A stretch of DNA of 64,000 nucleotides from Streptomyces sp. Tue6028 (GCF_002300165.1 NZ_MLCE01000008.1:62001-126000); one strand, 5' to 3'. Counted from the stretch's first letter, positions 54,793-62,880 are shown. Program-made: numbers and translations. Notes: a model not told the origin generated them from the sequence alone.

Positions 54793-55224
54793 TCAGAGGT
54801 TCTGCGCCCTGATGAGGTCCTCCAGGGACCCGGCGGGCAGCTGTCCCTCGGGCGTCAGTTTGTCGACGGCCCGGGGCAGGTTCTCGGCGATCTGGGTCGC
54901 GGCCTGGTCGGTGGTGATCCCGGCCTCGTCGGCGACCTGCTTGAGGGCGTCGTCGGGCAGCGCGTGCTGGATCTGCGCGCCCGTCACGGACTGGTTCTCG
55001 CCCGTGCCGACCCAGGAGTCCTTCTGCTCCGCCAGGCCCGCCTTGGTGAGCATGTCCAGCAGGCCGCCCAGCGGATTGCCGCCCGCGGCACCCGAGCCGC
55101 CGGCGCTCAGGGCTCCGAGCAGGGCGCCGAGGATGTTGCCCGCGCCGGAGGCGCCCGCGGCGCCGCTCTGGCCGGAGCCGCCGAGGAGGCCGCCGAGCAG
55201 GCTGCCGAGATCGTTACCCGCCAT
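54793..55224 (-). CDS. YidB-family (DUF937) protein
   Basis: A 143-residue protein. The N-terminal half is Gly/Leu/Ser-rich with repeated LGGLLGG and LGALLGAL units, and the C-terminal YidB-like domain shows WVGTGENQSVTGAQIQHALP and LKQVADEAGITTDQAATQIAENLP (cores GTGENQSVTGAQI and QVADEAGIT). The function of YidB proteins is poorly known. The ATG at 55224 has an AAAGG site upstream; a GTG at 55230 is also possible. It is a monocistronic gene ending 122 bases before aroH. Confidence 0.85.
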   Translation of the reverse strand: MAGNDLGSLLGGLLGGSGQSGAAGASGAGNILGALLGALSAGGSGAAGGNPLGGLLDMLTKAGLAEQKDSWVGTGENQSVTGAQIQHALPDDALKQVADEAGITTDQAATQIAENLPRAVDKLTPEGQLPAGSLEDLIRAQNL

Positions 55225-55400
55225 GGTCACGCCTTTCCAGAGGAGGGCCGGGGGCAGGTCGCCTCCCGGCCTCAGACCTTGCCAATCTCACGCGAATCGC
55301 CGTATTCCGCCACTTGTGGTGAGAACGCCGCTGTGCGCCTCTGGACGCGGGGGCGCGGGTCCGCTGTCATGGCAGGAGGCTCGCCTCGGGGGAGGCCCGT

Positions 55401-56099
55401 ATGACCCGCATGAAGCGTCCAGGACCCCTTCTCACCCTGCTGGCGGGACTGCTGCTCGGGGTGTTCCTGCTGTCGCTCAACGCGACGACGGGGACGAGGA
55501 ACGCGTCCTCGGCCCAGGAGGAACCACCCGCCACGGCCGTGTCGCCCGGCGCGACGGCCGGCCCGACCGAATCCGCGCCCGCGTCCCCGGCCGCGCCGTC
55601 GACGGCGTCCGCGAGCCCGTCCCGGAGCGCCGCGGCCGACGCCGACTACGCGGGCCGTACCGACGACGACTCGTCGGCGGTCGCCGTCTCACTGCGCGAC
55701 GACCGGGCGATCGCCTACTTCTGCGACGGACGGGACAAGGAGTCCTGGCTGAAGGGCGACGTCGAGGACGACGGCACCATGAAGCTCACCGGGAAGAACG
55801 GCGCGGAGCTCGACGGCACCCTCCAGGACGGCAGGCGGATCCGCGGGACCGTCGACCTGGGCGGGCACCGCTACGGATTCACCGCCGACAAGGCGGTCAA
55901 GCCGTCCGGCCTGTACCGGGCGACCGCCACGGTGCGCGGCGCGAAGATCGACGGCGGCTGGATCGTGCTGCCCGGCGGCCGGCAGGTCGGCGTCCTCGAC
56001 CGCGACGGCAGGCCGTCCACGGCGCCCAGGATCGATCCGGAGACCGGTGCCGTGACGGTCGACGGCCGGACGATCACGGCGAAGCCCGTCACTCCCTGA
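55401..56099 (+). CDS. Exported or membrane-anchored hypothetical protein
   Basis: A 232-residue protein with an N-terminal hydrophobic helix (about residues 8-26), then a Pro/Ala/Ser/Thr-rich linker to about residue 78, and a C-terminal beta-rich domain (AVAVSLRDDRAIAYFCDGRDKESWLKG, GTVDLGGHRYGFTADKAV; cores RAIAYFCDG and GHRYGF). The helix may be an uncleaved anchor, placing the domain outside. I do not recognise the domain. The ATG at 55401 (GGAGGCCCGT before it) is plausible. Confidence 0.75.
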   Translation: MTRMKRPGPLLTLLAGLLLGVFLLSLNATTGTRNASSAQEEPPATAVSPGATAGPTESAPASPAAPSTASASPSRSAAADADYAGRTDDDSSAVAVSLRDDRAIAYFCDGRDKESWLKGDVEDDGTMKLTGKNGAELDGTLQDGRRIRGTVDLGGHRYGFTADKAVKPSGLYRATATVRGAKIDGGWIVLPGGRQVGVLDRDGRPSTAPRIDPETGAVTVDGRTITAKPVTP

Positions 56100-56134
56100 C
56101 CCGCACCGGGCTCCGTCCGCCGCCGCGCGACGGC

Positions 56135-56178
56135 ACCGGTACCCGCACCCCGACCGGTACCGGGACCGGTACCCGCAC
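56135..56178. repeat. Repeated ACCGGTACC element
   Basis: ACCGGTACCCGCAC is found at 56135-56148 and 56165-56178 (30 bp apart), with a third ACCGGTACC core between them at 56153-56161. The core is nearly self-complementary. It lies in the gap before the DUF6529 gene, so it may be a regulatory or hairpin-forming element. Confidence 0.55.
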
Positions 56179-56301
56179 AGTGCTCCCCGTCCCGCCCCCG
56201 CCGACGCTCCGCGAACGCCCGCGGCCCCGCTCCCGCTCCCGCACCACCGGCACCCGTCCCGCCCCCGCCGGACCCCCGTCCTTCCTGACCAGGGAACCGA
56301 T

Positions 56302-56886
56302 ATGACCGTGGACCCGAACGCCGCCACCCAGGGCTTCCCCTCGCCGGGGCCCGTCCACCGCCGCTCGCACCCGGCCCGCTACCTCGTCCCGGCGCTGGTC
56401 GCCGCGGCGGTCGCCGTCGGGCTGGGCGCCTACGGCAAGGCGCACGACCCGGCCGGGACCGCCTTCAACATCGCCGGCTTCAGCAGCACGGGCGCCGTGA
56501 AGTCCTGGCTCGCGACGACCGCCTTCTTCTTCGCGCTCGTCCAGGTCGTCTCGGCGTTCATGGTCTACGGCAGACTGCCGGGCCCGCGCTGGGCGCCGGC
56601 GCTGCACCGCTGGTCGGGCCGCATCGCCTTCCTCGTGGCCGTCCCGGTCGCCGTGCACTGTCTGTACGCATTGGGCTATCAGACGTACGAATCGCGCGTC
56701 TTGTGGCACTCCCTCCTGGGTTGCTTCTTCTTCGGCGCCTTCAGTGCCAAGATGCTGCTGCTCCGCTCGGAGCGCCTGCCCGGCTGGCTGCTGCCGATCA
56801 TCGGCGGCCTCGTCTTCGCCGTGCTCACGGCCATCTGGCTGACCTCTGCCCTCTGGTTCTTCCGTACGTTCGGAGTGACGACATGA
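56302..56886 (+). CDS. DUF6529 membrane protein (cytochrome-b561-like layout)
   Basis: A 194-residue protein with four membrane segments (about residues 28-45, 72-92, 112-132, 140-185). Histidines occur in ALHRWSGRIAF, VPVAVHCLYALGY and VLWHSLLGCFF, placed so that pairs could bind heme, as in cytochrome b561-like or ferric-reductase-like proteins. It overlaps the Rieske gene by four bases, so together they could form a small membrane redox module. Heme binding is inference. Confidence 0.78.
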   Translation: MTVDPNAATQGFPSPGPVHRRSHPARYLVPALVAAAVAVGLGAYGKAHDPAGTAFNIAGFSSTGAVKSWLATTAFFFALVQVVSAFMVYGRLPGPRWAPALHRWSGRIAFLVAVPVAVHCLYALGYQTYESRVLWHSLLGCFFFGAFSAKMLLLRSERLPGWLLPIIGGLVFAVLTAIWLTSALWFFRTFGVTT

Positions 56887-57347
56887 CCAACCGCTCGACG
56901 CGGCGCACGGTTCTCGCGACAGGGACGGCCGCACTGCTCGCGGGATGCAGCAAATACGGCGACAACAGCAGCAGCGAGTCGGAGTCGTCTCCCTCGGAGG
57001 CCCCGATGGCGGACACGTCGAAGGCCGCCTCGCCCGCGCCGTCCGCGGCGGCGTCCGGCGGCAAGGAGCTGACCACGAAGGCCGCCGTCCCGGTGGGCGG
57101 CGGCAAGATCTTCAAGGAGCAGAAGGTCGTCGTCACCCAGCCGAAGAAGGGCGAGTTCAAGGCCTTCTCGGCGATCTGCACCCACCAGGGCTGCACGGTG
57201 AACCGCGTGGTCGACGGCCTGATCGACTGCCCCTGCCACGGCAGCAAGTTCAGCGTCGTGGACGGCGCGGTGAAGGCCGGCCCGGCTCCGCGTCCGCTGC
57301 CCGCCAAGAAGATCACCGTCGAAGGGAATTCGATCCGGCTGACCTGA
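56883..57347 (+). CDS. Rieske [2Fe-2S] protein, lipid-anchored
   Basis: A 154-residue Rieske protein. The N-terminus RSTRRTVLATGTAALLAGC combines a Tat-like RRTVL signal with a lipobox (LAGC, Cys22), followed by a Ser/Glu-rich linker. The cluster motifs are CTHQGC and CPCHGSKF, and KPAPRPLPAKK-type end is present as GPAPRPLPAKKI. It should be exported folded and act outside the membrane, transferring electrons to or from the DUF6529 partner with which it overlaps by four bases. Confidence 0.92.
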   Translation: MTNRSTRRTVLATGTAALLAGCSKYGDNSSSESESSPSEAPMADTSKAASPAPSAAASGGKELTTKAAVPVGGGKIFKEQKVVVTQPKKGEFKAFSAICTHQGCTVNRVVDGLIDCPCHGSKFSVVDGAVKAGPAPRPLPAKKITVEGNSIRLT

Positions 57348-57368
57348 GGCGACACGTACGCTCCAGGA

Positions 57369-58094
57369 ATGGATGCCGCGGCCCTGGTGCGTGACCACAC
57401 GATCTACTCCTGCGTGATGGGTTCACGCGCCTTCGGGCTGGCCACCGACACCAGCGACACCGACCGCCGGGGCGTGTTCCTCGTCCCCACTCCGCTCTTC
57501 TGGCGCTTCGAGAAGCCGCCGACGCATGTGGAGGGCCCGGCCGAGGAACAGTTCAGCTGGGAGCTGGAGCGGTTCTGCACCCTGGCGCTGCGCGCCAACC
57601 CGAACGTCCTGGAGTGCCTGCACTCCCCGCTCGTCGAGTACGCGGACGCCACCGGCCGCGAGCTGCTCTCCCTGCGCGAGGCCTTCCTGTCCCGTCAGGC
57701 GCACGAGACGTTCGCGCGCTACGCCATGGGGCAGCGCAAGAAGCTCGACGCCGACGTCCGCAGGCACGGCGCCCCGCGCTGGAAGCACGCCATGCACCTG
57801 CTGCGCCTCCTCACGACGTGCCGCGATCTCCTGCGCACCGGCGAGCTCCGGATCGACGTGGGCGAGCAGCGTGAGCCGCTCCTCGCGGTGAAGCGGGGCG
57901 AGGTCCCGTGGGAACGGGTGGAGGCCTGGATGTCCCGGCTGGCGGCGGAAACGGACGAGGCGGCCGCGGGAAGTCCCCTCCCGTACGAGCCGGACCGGGC
58001 CCGCGTGGAGGACTTCCTGGTCCGGGTGCGCCGCGCCTCAGCCCTCCAGGCGGACCCGGACGACGAAATCGTGCAGGGCGTCGTGGGCGGTTGA
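57369..58094 (+). CDS. YcgL/RlaP-type predicted nucleotidyltransferase
   Basis: A 241-residue protein of the DNA-polymerase-beta-like nucleotidyltransferase superfamily, COG3541 type. The hallmark is VMGSRAFGLATDTSDTDRRG at residues 16-35: GSRAFGL then DTSDTD, the metal-binding acidic pair. Helical part follows with RFCTLALRANPNVLECLHSP. The best known relatives, RlaP proteins, are tied to RNA repair. It starts 22 bases after the Rieske gene but shares its strand, and its last 57 bases overlap the convergent second nucleotidyltransferase gene. Confidence 0.82.
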   Translation: MDAAALVRDHTIYSCVMGSRAFGLATDTSDTDRRGVFLVPTPLFWRFEKPPTHVEGPAEEQFSWELERFCTLALRANPNVLECLHSPLVEYADATGRELLSLREAFLSRQAHETFARYAMGQRKKLDADVRRHGAPRWKHAMHLLRLLTTCRDLLRTGELRIDVGEQREPLLAVKRGEVPWERVEAWMSRLAAETDEAAAGSPLPYEPDRARVEDFLVRVRRASALQADPDDEIVQGVVGG

Positions 58095-58790
58095 GGCGTC
58101 GGGCAGCGCCGAGGCGTCCTGGGCCTCGTCCAGCAGGGTGTGCAACCGCTCCACGTCGTCCCGCACCCGCGCGCGGTCGACGTCGGCCGCGCCGTGCTCC
58201 CGCTCCGCCTTCGCGGCGATCAGGTCGGGCAGCCGGGCGGGGGCCTCGGCCACGCACCCGACGAGCGTGGGCAGATGGGCCTGCACCTCACCGCTGCGCA
58301 TCAGATGGACGCCGGTGAGCAGCACACGGAACGTGTAGAGCAGCGGCTTGAGTTCGCCGGTCCGCTCGAACAGCCGCCACTGCGTGGCGGCGAAGCCCCG
58401 GTAGTGGTGGGCGTGATGGCGGGTGAGCACGGCGGGGGCGAGCGAGACCAGCTCGCGGTGCGCCTCGGTGGTGTGCACGACCAGGGGGGACAGGAGCTGC
58501 TCCAGCACATAGCCGTTGCGCCGCAACATCAGCCGGACGAACTTGCGCAGGTCGTGGGTGACGAGGTCCATCTCGACACCGTCCTCGAACCACATGCGCG
58601 ACCGGGTCTCCTCCGGTTCGCGCAGGCCGACGAGTTCGGCGGCGGGCAGCAGGTGGACGCCTCGCAGGTCGACGTCGGAGTCGCGCGAGGGGAAGCCGTA
58701 GAGGTGGGCTCCGGAGACCGTGGCGAAGAGCACCGGGTCGGGCTGCTGCGCCACCACGGCCTTGAGGTCGATGTCGAGGACGTCCGTCAT
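58038..58790 (-). CDS. YcgL/RlaP-type predicted nucleotidyltransferase
   Basis: A 250-residue paralogue with a similar nucleotidyltransferase core: VSGAHLYGFPSRDSDVDLRG at residues 26-45 has S-G-A-x-x-Y-G and the acidic pair in DSDVD. The helical region ERHFV-like part reads RKFVRLMLRRNGYVLEQLLSPLVV. It starts three bases after the ADP-ribosylglycohydrolase stop and is the last gene of that operon. It overlaps the convergent paralogue by 57 bases. Substrate unknown; RNA-end or nucleotide modification is plausible by family. Confidence 0.82.
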   Translation of the reverse strand: MTDVLDIDLKAVVAQQPDPVLFATVSGAHLYGFPSRDSDVDLRGVHLLPAAELVGLREPEETRSRMWFEDGVEMDLVTHDLRKFVRLMLRRNGYVLEQLLSPLVVHTTEAHRELVSLAPAVLTRHHAHHYRGFAATQWRLFERTGELKPLLYTFRVLLTGVHLMRSGEVQAHLPTLVGCVAEAPARLPDLIAAKAEREHGAADVDRARVRDDVERLHTLLDEAQDASALPDASTAHDALHDFVVRVRLEG

Positions 58791-58793
58791 CCG

Positions 58794-59816
58794 TCAAGCG
58801 TCCCAGAGCGCCCCCAGCGACATGAGGTCGCCCTGGTACTCGATCCGGTCGGCCCAGGCCGTCGGCCAGGCGTCCGAACCGTGGTAGGCGCCGGCGAAGG
58901 CGCCCGTCAGGCAGGCGATGGAGTCGGAGTCGCCCGAGGTGCAGGCGGCCCGGCGCAGCGCGGTGAGGGGCTCGTCGACGAAGAGCAGGAAGCACAGCAG
59001 GCCGGTGGCGAGGGCCTCCTCGGCGATCCAGCCGCCGCCGGTGGCCATGCAGGGGTCGCTCTCGGGCGAGACGGTCCGCACGGCGTGCCGCAGCTGGTCC
59101 AGGGCGGCGAGGCACTCGTCCCAGCCTCGGGTGATGTACGCCTCGGGCGTGGGGTCCTCGCTGTAGGTCCACAGGTCGCCGAGCCAGCGGGAGTGGTAGC
59201 GGTGGCGGTTCTCGTACGCGTACGACCGCAGCCGGCCGACGAGGCCCATCGGCTCGACGCCCTGGGTGAGGAGCCAGATCGCCTGCGCGGTGAGGTCCGC
59301 GGCGGCGAGGGCGGTGGGGTGTCCGTGGGTGAGCGCGGCCTGGAGCTGCGCGGCACCGGCGCGCTGTTCGTCGCTGAGTCCGCGGACCAGTCCGACGGGA
59401 GCCACGCGCATGTTGGCGCCGCAGCCCTTGGAGCCGATCTGGCTGGCCTCCTGCCAGCGGCGCTTCTCGTTCTTGAGGAGGTTGCAGGCGACGAGGCAGG
59501 TGCGGCCGGGCGCGCGGTTGTTGTCGGGCGACTGGTACCAGTCCACGAACTCCTCGCGGACCGGCCGTTCCATCCGCAGCGGGCCGAGCAGTCCGCGGTC
59601 CATGGCCGTGCGCAGCCCCCGCGCCAGCGCCAGCGTCATCTGGGTGTCGTCGGTGACCTTCGCGGGCGTGGGCAGCGCCATCTGCCGCCAGGGCCCGCAC
59701 TTGTCGAGGATCGCGGGGACGGAGTTGAACTCGGTCGGGTACCCGAGCGCGTCGCCGAGGGCGAGGCCGATGAGAGATCCGGTGGCGGCGCGCTTGGCGA
59801 GAGTCGTGGCGGTCAT
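58794..59816 (-). CDS. ADP-ribosylglycohydrolase family protein
   Basis: A 340-residue ARH-fold protein. The family motifs are TGSLIGLALGDALGYPTEF (start), KVTDDTQMTLALARGL (metal-binding DDT) and the C-terminal SGDSDSIACLTGAFAGAYHG (GDSDS, metal ligands). Such enzymes remove ADP-ribose from proteins or nucleic acids or split O-acetyl-ADP-ribose, using two Mg ions. Its ATG shares a base with the stop of the Nudix gene (TGATG), and the nucleotidyltransferase gene follows by three bases. Confidence 0.9.
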   Translation of the reverse strand: MTATTLAKRAATGSLIGLALGDALGYPTEFNSVPAILDKCGPWRQMALPTPAKVTDDTQMTLALARGLRTAMDRGLLGPLRMERPVREEFVDWYQSPDNNRAPGRTCLVACNLLKNEKRRWQEASQIGSKGCGANMRVAPVGLVRGLSDEQRAGAAQLQAALTHGHPTALAAADLTAQAIWLLTQGVEPMGLVGRLRSYAYENRHRYHSRWLGDLWTYSEDPTPEAYITRGWDECLAALDQLRHAVRTVSPESDPCMATGGGWIAEEALATGLLCFLLFVDEPLTALRRAACTSGDSDSIACLTGAFAGAYHGSDAWPTAWADRIEYQGDLMSLGALWDA

Positions 59817-60571
59817 CAGGGCCGTCCTTCCGAACTGGGACGCAGCAGGGGCGGGTGCAGGGCTTTGGCGTCGCCCGCGCGGTAGAGCGCGGCGGGCTTG
59901 CCGCGGCCGCCGGTGAGGCGCGCGGCGCCGGGGACCTGCTCGACGAATCCGGGCGTGGCGAGGACCTTGCGCCGGAAGTTGGGCCGGTCGAGGGCGGTGC
60001 CCCACACGGTCTCGTAGACCTGCTGCAGCTCGCCGAGGGTGAAGCGGGGCGGGCAGAAGGACGTCGCGAGACAGGTGTACTCGAGCTTGGCGCCGACGCG
60101 TTCGTGGGCGTCCGCGAGGATCCGGTCGTGGTCGAAGGCGAGCGGGCCCAGCGCGTTGAACCGCAGCCACTGGGCCTGTGCGGCGTCGCCGCCGCCGCGC
60201 GGCTCGGGAGGGTCCGGGAGCAGCGCGGCGAAGGCGACGGAGACGACGCGCATCCTGGGGTCGCGGTCGGGCTCGCTGTAGGTGCGCAGCTGCTCCAGGT
60301 GGAGTCCGGAGAGGTCCGACAGGCCGGTCTCCTCGGCGAGTTCGCGGCGGGCCGCCGCCTCCGCCGACTCGTGCGGCAGCACGAAGCCGCCGGGCAGTGC
60401 CCAGCGGCCCGCGTAGGGTTCCTGGCCGCGCTCGACGAGCAGCACCTGGAGCGCGCCGGCACGAACCGTCAGGACGGCCAGGTCGACGGTGACGGCGAAG
60501 GGTTCGAACGCGTACTTGTCGTAGCCCTCCGGTGCTGTGCCGCCCGGCGCACGGCTCTCCTTCCCGCGCAC
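59816..60571 (-). CDS. Nudix hydrolase with C-terminal winged helix (NrtR-like)
   Basis: A 251-residue protein. The Nudix box GGFVLPHESAEAAARRELAEETG is canonical (core AARRELAEETGL), so catalysis is possible. After it, residues 175-230 form a winged helix typical of NrtR regulators: RFTLGELQQVYETVWG, DRPNFRRKVLATPGFVEQ and GKPAALYR. NrtR binds ADP-ribose and represses NAD genes, but here the box is intact, so it may both hydrolyse and regulate. It is the first gene of the operon. The GTG at 60571 has AGGAGG nine bases upstream. Confidence 0.88.
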   Translation of the reverse strand: MRGKESRAPGGTAPEGYDKYAFEPFAVTVDLAVLTVRAGALQVLLVERGQEPYAGRWALPGGFVLPHESAEAAARRELAEETGLSDLSGLHLEQLRTYSEPDRDPRMRVVSVAFAALLPDPPEPRGGGDAAQAQWLRFNALGPLAFDHDRILADAHERVGAKLEYTCLATSFCPPRFTLGELQQVYETVWGTALDRPNFRRKVLATPGFVEQVPGAARLTGGRGKPAALYRAGDAKALHPPLLRPSSEGRP

Positions 60572-60599
60572 GCCCCCACCTCCTGCTCACCGCCATTTT

Positions 60600-60633
60600 T
60601 ATGGTCACTCTGACTATGGTCAGTACGACTATA
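60600..60633. promoter_or_regulatory. Repeated dyad upstream of the Nudix-regulator operon
   Basis: The AT-rich segment has ATGGTCA-N3-TGACTATGGTCA-N4-GACTATA: ATGGTCA is repeated at 60601 and 60615, each followed by an inverted GACTAT. The element begins 29 bases upstream of the GTG at 60571. This fits an autoregulatory site for the NrtR-like product. Confidence 0.6.
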
Positions 60634-60680
60634 AAGGGGTGGGTGAGCGCCAACAAGCCTCTGAGCGCGGGAATTTGACG

Positions 60681-60729
60681 CCGGGCGGACGGAGCCGGGG
60701 TGCGCGCTCCCCCGGCTCCGTCCGCCCGG
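60681..60729 (-). terminator. Strong hairpin terminator of the sigma/MFS operon
   Basis: Perfect 20-bp arms (60681-60700 with 60710-60729) and a 9-nt loop, eight bases past the MFS stop on the minus strand. This is one of the two strongest dyads in the window. Confidence 0.9.
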
Positions 60730-60737
60730 CCCCGGTG

Positions 60738-62153
60738 TCAGTCTCCGGCGCGCGACGGCGCGAACGCCGCCACCACCGCGCCCGCCGCGGCGGCCCCCGC
60801 CGAGACCCAGAGCGCGGGTCCGCAGCCGTCGACGAAGGACCGCGCCGAGCCGTAGCCGCCGTACCGCGTGAACACGGCCGCGGCCACGGCGACTCCGAAG
60901 ACCCCGCCCAGCTCGCGCAGCGCGTTGTTGACCCCGGCCGCGACGCCCGCCTCCTCGGGCGGCACCGACGACGTCACCGCGTTCGCCACGGTGGGGAAGA
61001 CCATGGAGATGCCGACACCCGCGACGACCAGCGGCAGGACCAGGCTGCCGTAGGAGACGCCCGGTTCGACCTGCCAGGCCAGCAGGCCGATCCCGACGGC
61101 CTGCAGGACGAGTCCCGCGAGCATGAAGGGCCGGTTGCCGAACCGGTCGGCGAGCGCGCCCGCGACCGGCGCGACGAGCAGCGGCATCCCCGTCCACACC
61201 AGGATGCGGACGCCCGCCGCCAGCGGGGAGTTGCCGAGACCCAGCTGGAAGAGCTGCGAGATCATGAAGAGGGAACCGAGCAGGGACATGAACGTCAGGA
61301 ACGCGGCGCCGTTGGCGGTGGAGAAGCCGCGTCGGCGGAAGTGGGTGAGCGGCAGCATCGGGTAGCGGGCCCGCGTGTGCTCCCAGCCGAGGAAGGCCGC
61401 CACGAAGACCACTCCGACGGCCAGCGCGACCAGCACTTCGGCGCTCCCCCAGCCCGCCTCCGGGGCCCGCACCGGCGCCCACGAGAGTCCGGTCAGCCCG
61501 ACCGCCGCCAACAGCAGTCCCACGACGTCGAGTTGTGGACGGGGACCGTGGCTCTCCCGCAGCCTGCGGGCGGCCGCCGGCAGCATCGCGAGACCCGTCG
61601 GCACGTTCAGCCAGAAGATCCACTGCCAGGACAGGCCCTCGGTGACCGCGCCGCCGAGCACCGGTCCGGCCGCCACGCCGAGCCCGGTCACCCCGCCCCA
61701 CAGGCCGATGGCGACGCCCCGCTTCTCCGCCGGGAACGCGTCGCTGATGAGGGTGAGCGTGAGCGGCAGCAGGACGGCGGCGCCGGCGCCCTGGACCACG
61801 CGCGCGGCGATCAGCTGGCCGGGACTTCCCGCGAGCGCCGCCATGGCCGAGGCCGCGGTGAAGACGGCGAGTCCCGCGACGTACATGCGGCGCCGTCCGA
61901 ACCGGTCGCCGAGCGCGGCACCGGTCAGGGTGAGACAGGCGAAGACGAGGTTGTAGGCGTTGATCGTCCATTCCAGGTCGGACAGGCTCGCCCCGAAGTC
62001 CGCCCGCAGGGCGGGCAGCGCGGTGGAGACGACGACCACGTCCAGGGAGCAGAGCAGCGCCCCGAGTCCGGCCAGGACGACGGTCCACGCGCGTCGTGGC
62101 GGTGCGGCACCGGAAGCGGGTTCGCGGACCGGGGCGCGCAGGGTGTCAGCCAT
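60738..62153 (-). CDS. MFS multidrug exporter, DHA2 family
   Basis: A 471-residue transporter with about 13-14 hydrophobic segments. It shows LDVVVVSTALPALRADFG in TM1 (LD motif), GDRFGRRRMYVAGL after TM2 (motif A) and GLGVAAGPVLGGAV in TM5 (motif C). It should export a drug or metabolite by proton antiport. GGAAGG precedes the ATG at 62153. It is the last gene of an operon led by an ECF sigma factor, 31 bases after the TIGR03086-like gene. Confidence 0.9.
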   Translation of the reverse strand: MADTLRAPVREPASGAAPPRRAWTVVLAGLGALLCSLDVVVVSTALPALRADFGASLSDLEWTINAYNLVFACLTLTGAALGDRFGRRRMYVAGLAVFTAASAMAALAGSPGQLIAARVVQGAGAAVLLPLTLTLISDAFPAEKRGVAIGLWGGVTGLGVAAGPVLGGAVTEGLSWQWIFWLNVPTGLAMLPAAARRLRESHGPRPQLDVVGLLLAAVGLTGLSWAPVRAPEAGWGSAEVLVALAVGVVFVAAFLGWEHTRARYPMLPLTHFRRRGFSTANGAAFLTFMSLLGSLFMISQLFQLGLGNSPLAAGVRILVWTGMPLLVAPVAGALADRFGNRPFMLAGLVLQAVGIGLLAWQVEPGVSYGSLVLPLVVAGVGISMVFPTVANAVTSSVPPEEAGVAAGVNNALRELGGVFGVAVAAAVFTRYGGYGSARSFVDGCGPALWVSAGAAAAGAVVAAFAPSRAGD

Positions 62154-62184
62154 GTCGGTTCCTTCCGTGAGGTCGAGGGATCAC

Positions 62185-62880
62185 TCACGGAAGGCAGACC
62201 GGGCCCCGTCCGGAAAGGAATCGCGGCGGTCCGGGGCGCCGCCCGAGGAAGGCCACCAGACGGTCTCCGGGCCGGGGCCACGACGTCGGCGCGCCGACCG
62301 GTTCGGCGAAGCGCACCCCGCGGTCGGCGTCGTCCACGACGCACCGCGCCACGGGCAGCAGTTCGGCGGCGAGCGCCGGCGGGATCGGCCGGGACGTCCC
62401 GCACGCCTGCGCCACGTCCCAGCCGTGCACCGCGATCTCGACGGCGCCGACCGCCGCGAGCACGCCCAGCCCGAGCGACCGGTCGCCCACGCCCACGAGG
62501 GGCTCGCCCGTGCCCGGGAGGCCGCGTGCGAAGGCCCCGCCGCGGCGCGCGGCGCGCCCGGCCGAAGGCCCGTCCGTGCCGGGCGGGCGGCCCGCGTGCG
62601 GCACGTCGCCGAAGGCCACCGCCCAGGCGCCCAGCAGCGCGCAGGCACGCTCCCGGAAGGCGCACACCGGATCGGCGGCGCCCGCGGTGGGACACAGCCC
62701 CACCTGCCCGTCGGTGACGCCCTCGTACAGCGCGTCCACCGAGTCGTCGAGGTGCCGCAGCAGCTCCCCCAGGTCCCAGCGCGCGCAGGGCGTGGCCCGT
62801 CCCAGCGTGCCGGGCGCCACCACGGCGACGCTTCCCAGGGCATAGGCGAGCGAACGCTCCAGGAGCTCACCGGAGTTCAC
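62185..62880 (-). CDS. TIGR03086/DinB-like metal-binding protein (mycothiol-dependent isomerase type)
   Basis: A 231-residue protein of the DinB-like fold used by mycothiol-dependent maleylpyruvate isomerases. The first metal-ligand region reads CARWDLGELLRHLDDSVDALY (core WDLGELLRHL), and the second AVEIAVHGWDVAQACG matches the usual E-x-x-x-H-x-x-D. It probably binds zinc and uses mycothiol. The GTG at 62880 overlaps the sigma-factor stop by four bases, so both are co-translated. The substrate is unknown; a redox or detoxification role would suit the exporter next to it. Confidence 0.82.
   Translation of the reverse strand: MNSGELLERSLAYALGSVAVVAPGTLGRATPCARWDLGELLRHLDDSVDALYEGVTDGQVGLCPTAGAADPVCAFRERACALLGAWAVAFGDVPHAGRPPGTDGPSAGRAARRGGAFARGLPGTGEPLVGVGDRSLGLGVLAAVGAVEIAVHGWDVAQACGTSRPIPPALAAELLPVARCVVDDADRGVRFAEPVGAPTSWPRPGDRLVAFLGRRPGPPRFLSGRGPVCLP

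Noticed and set aside
60537..62717. A 726-residue plus-strand frame opposite the MFS gene
   Set aside because: It is antisense to a convincing transporter, is full of Arg/Gly/His/Glu runs and crosses the terminator and intergenic region.
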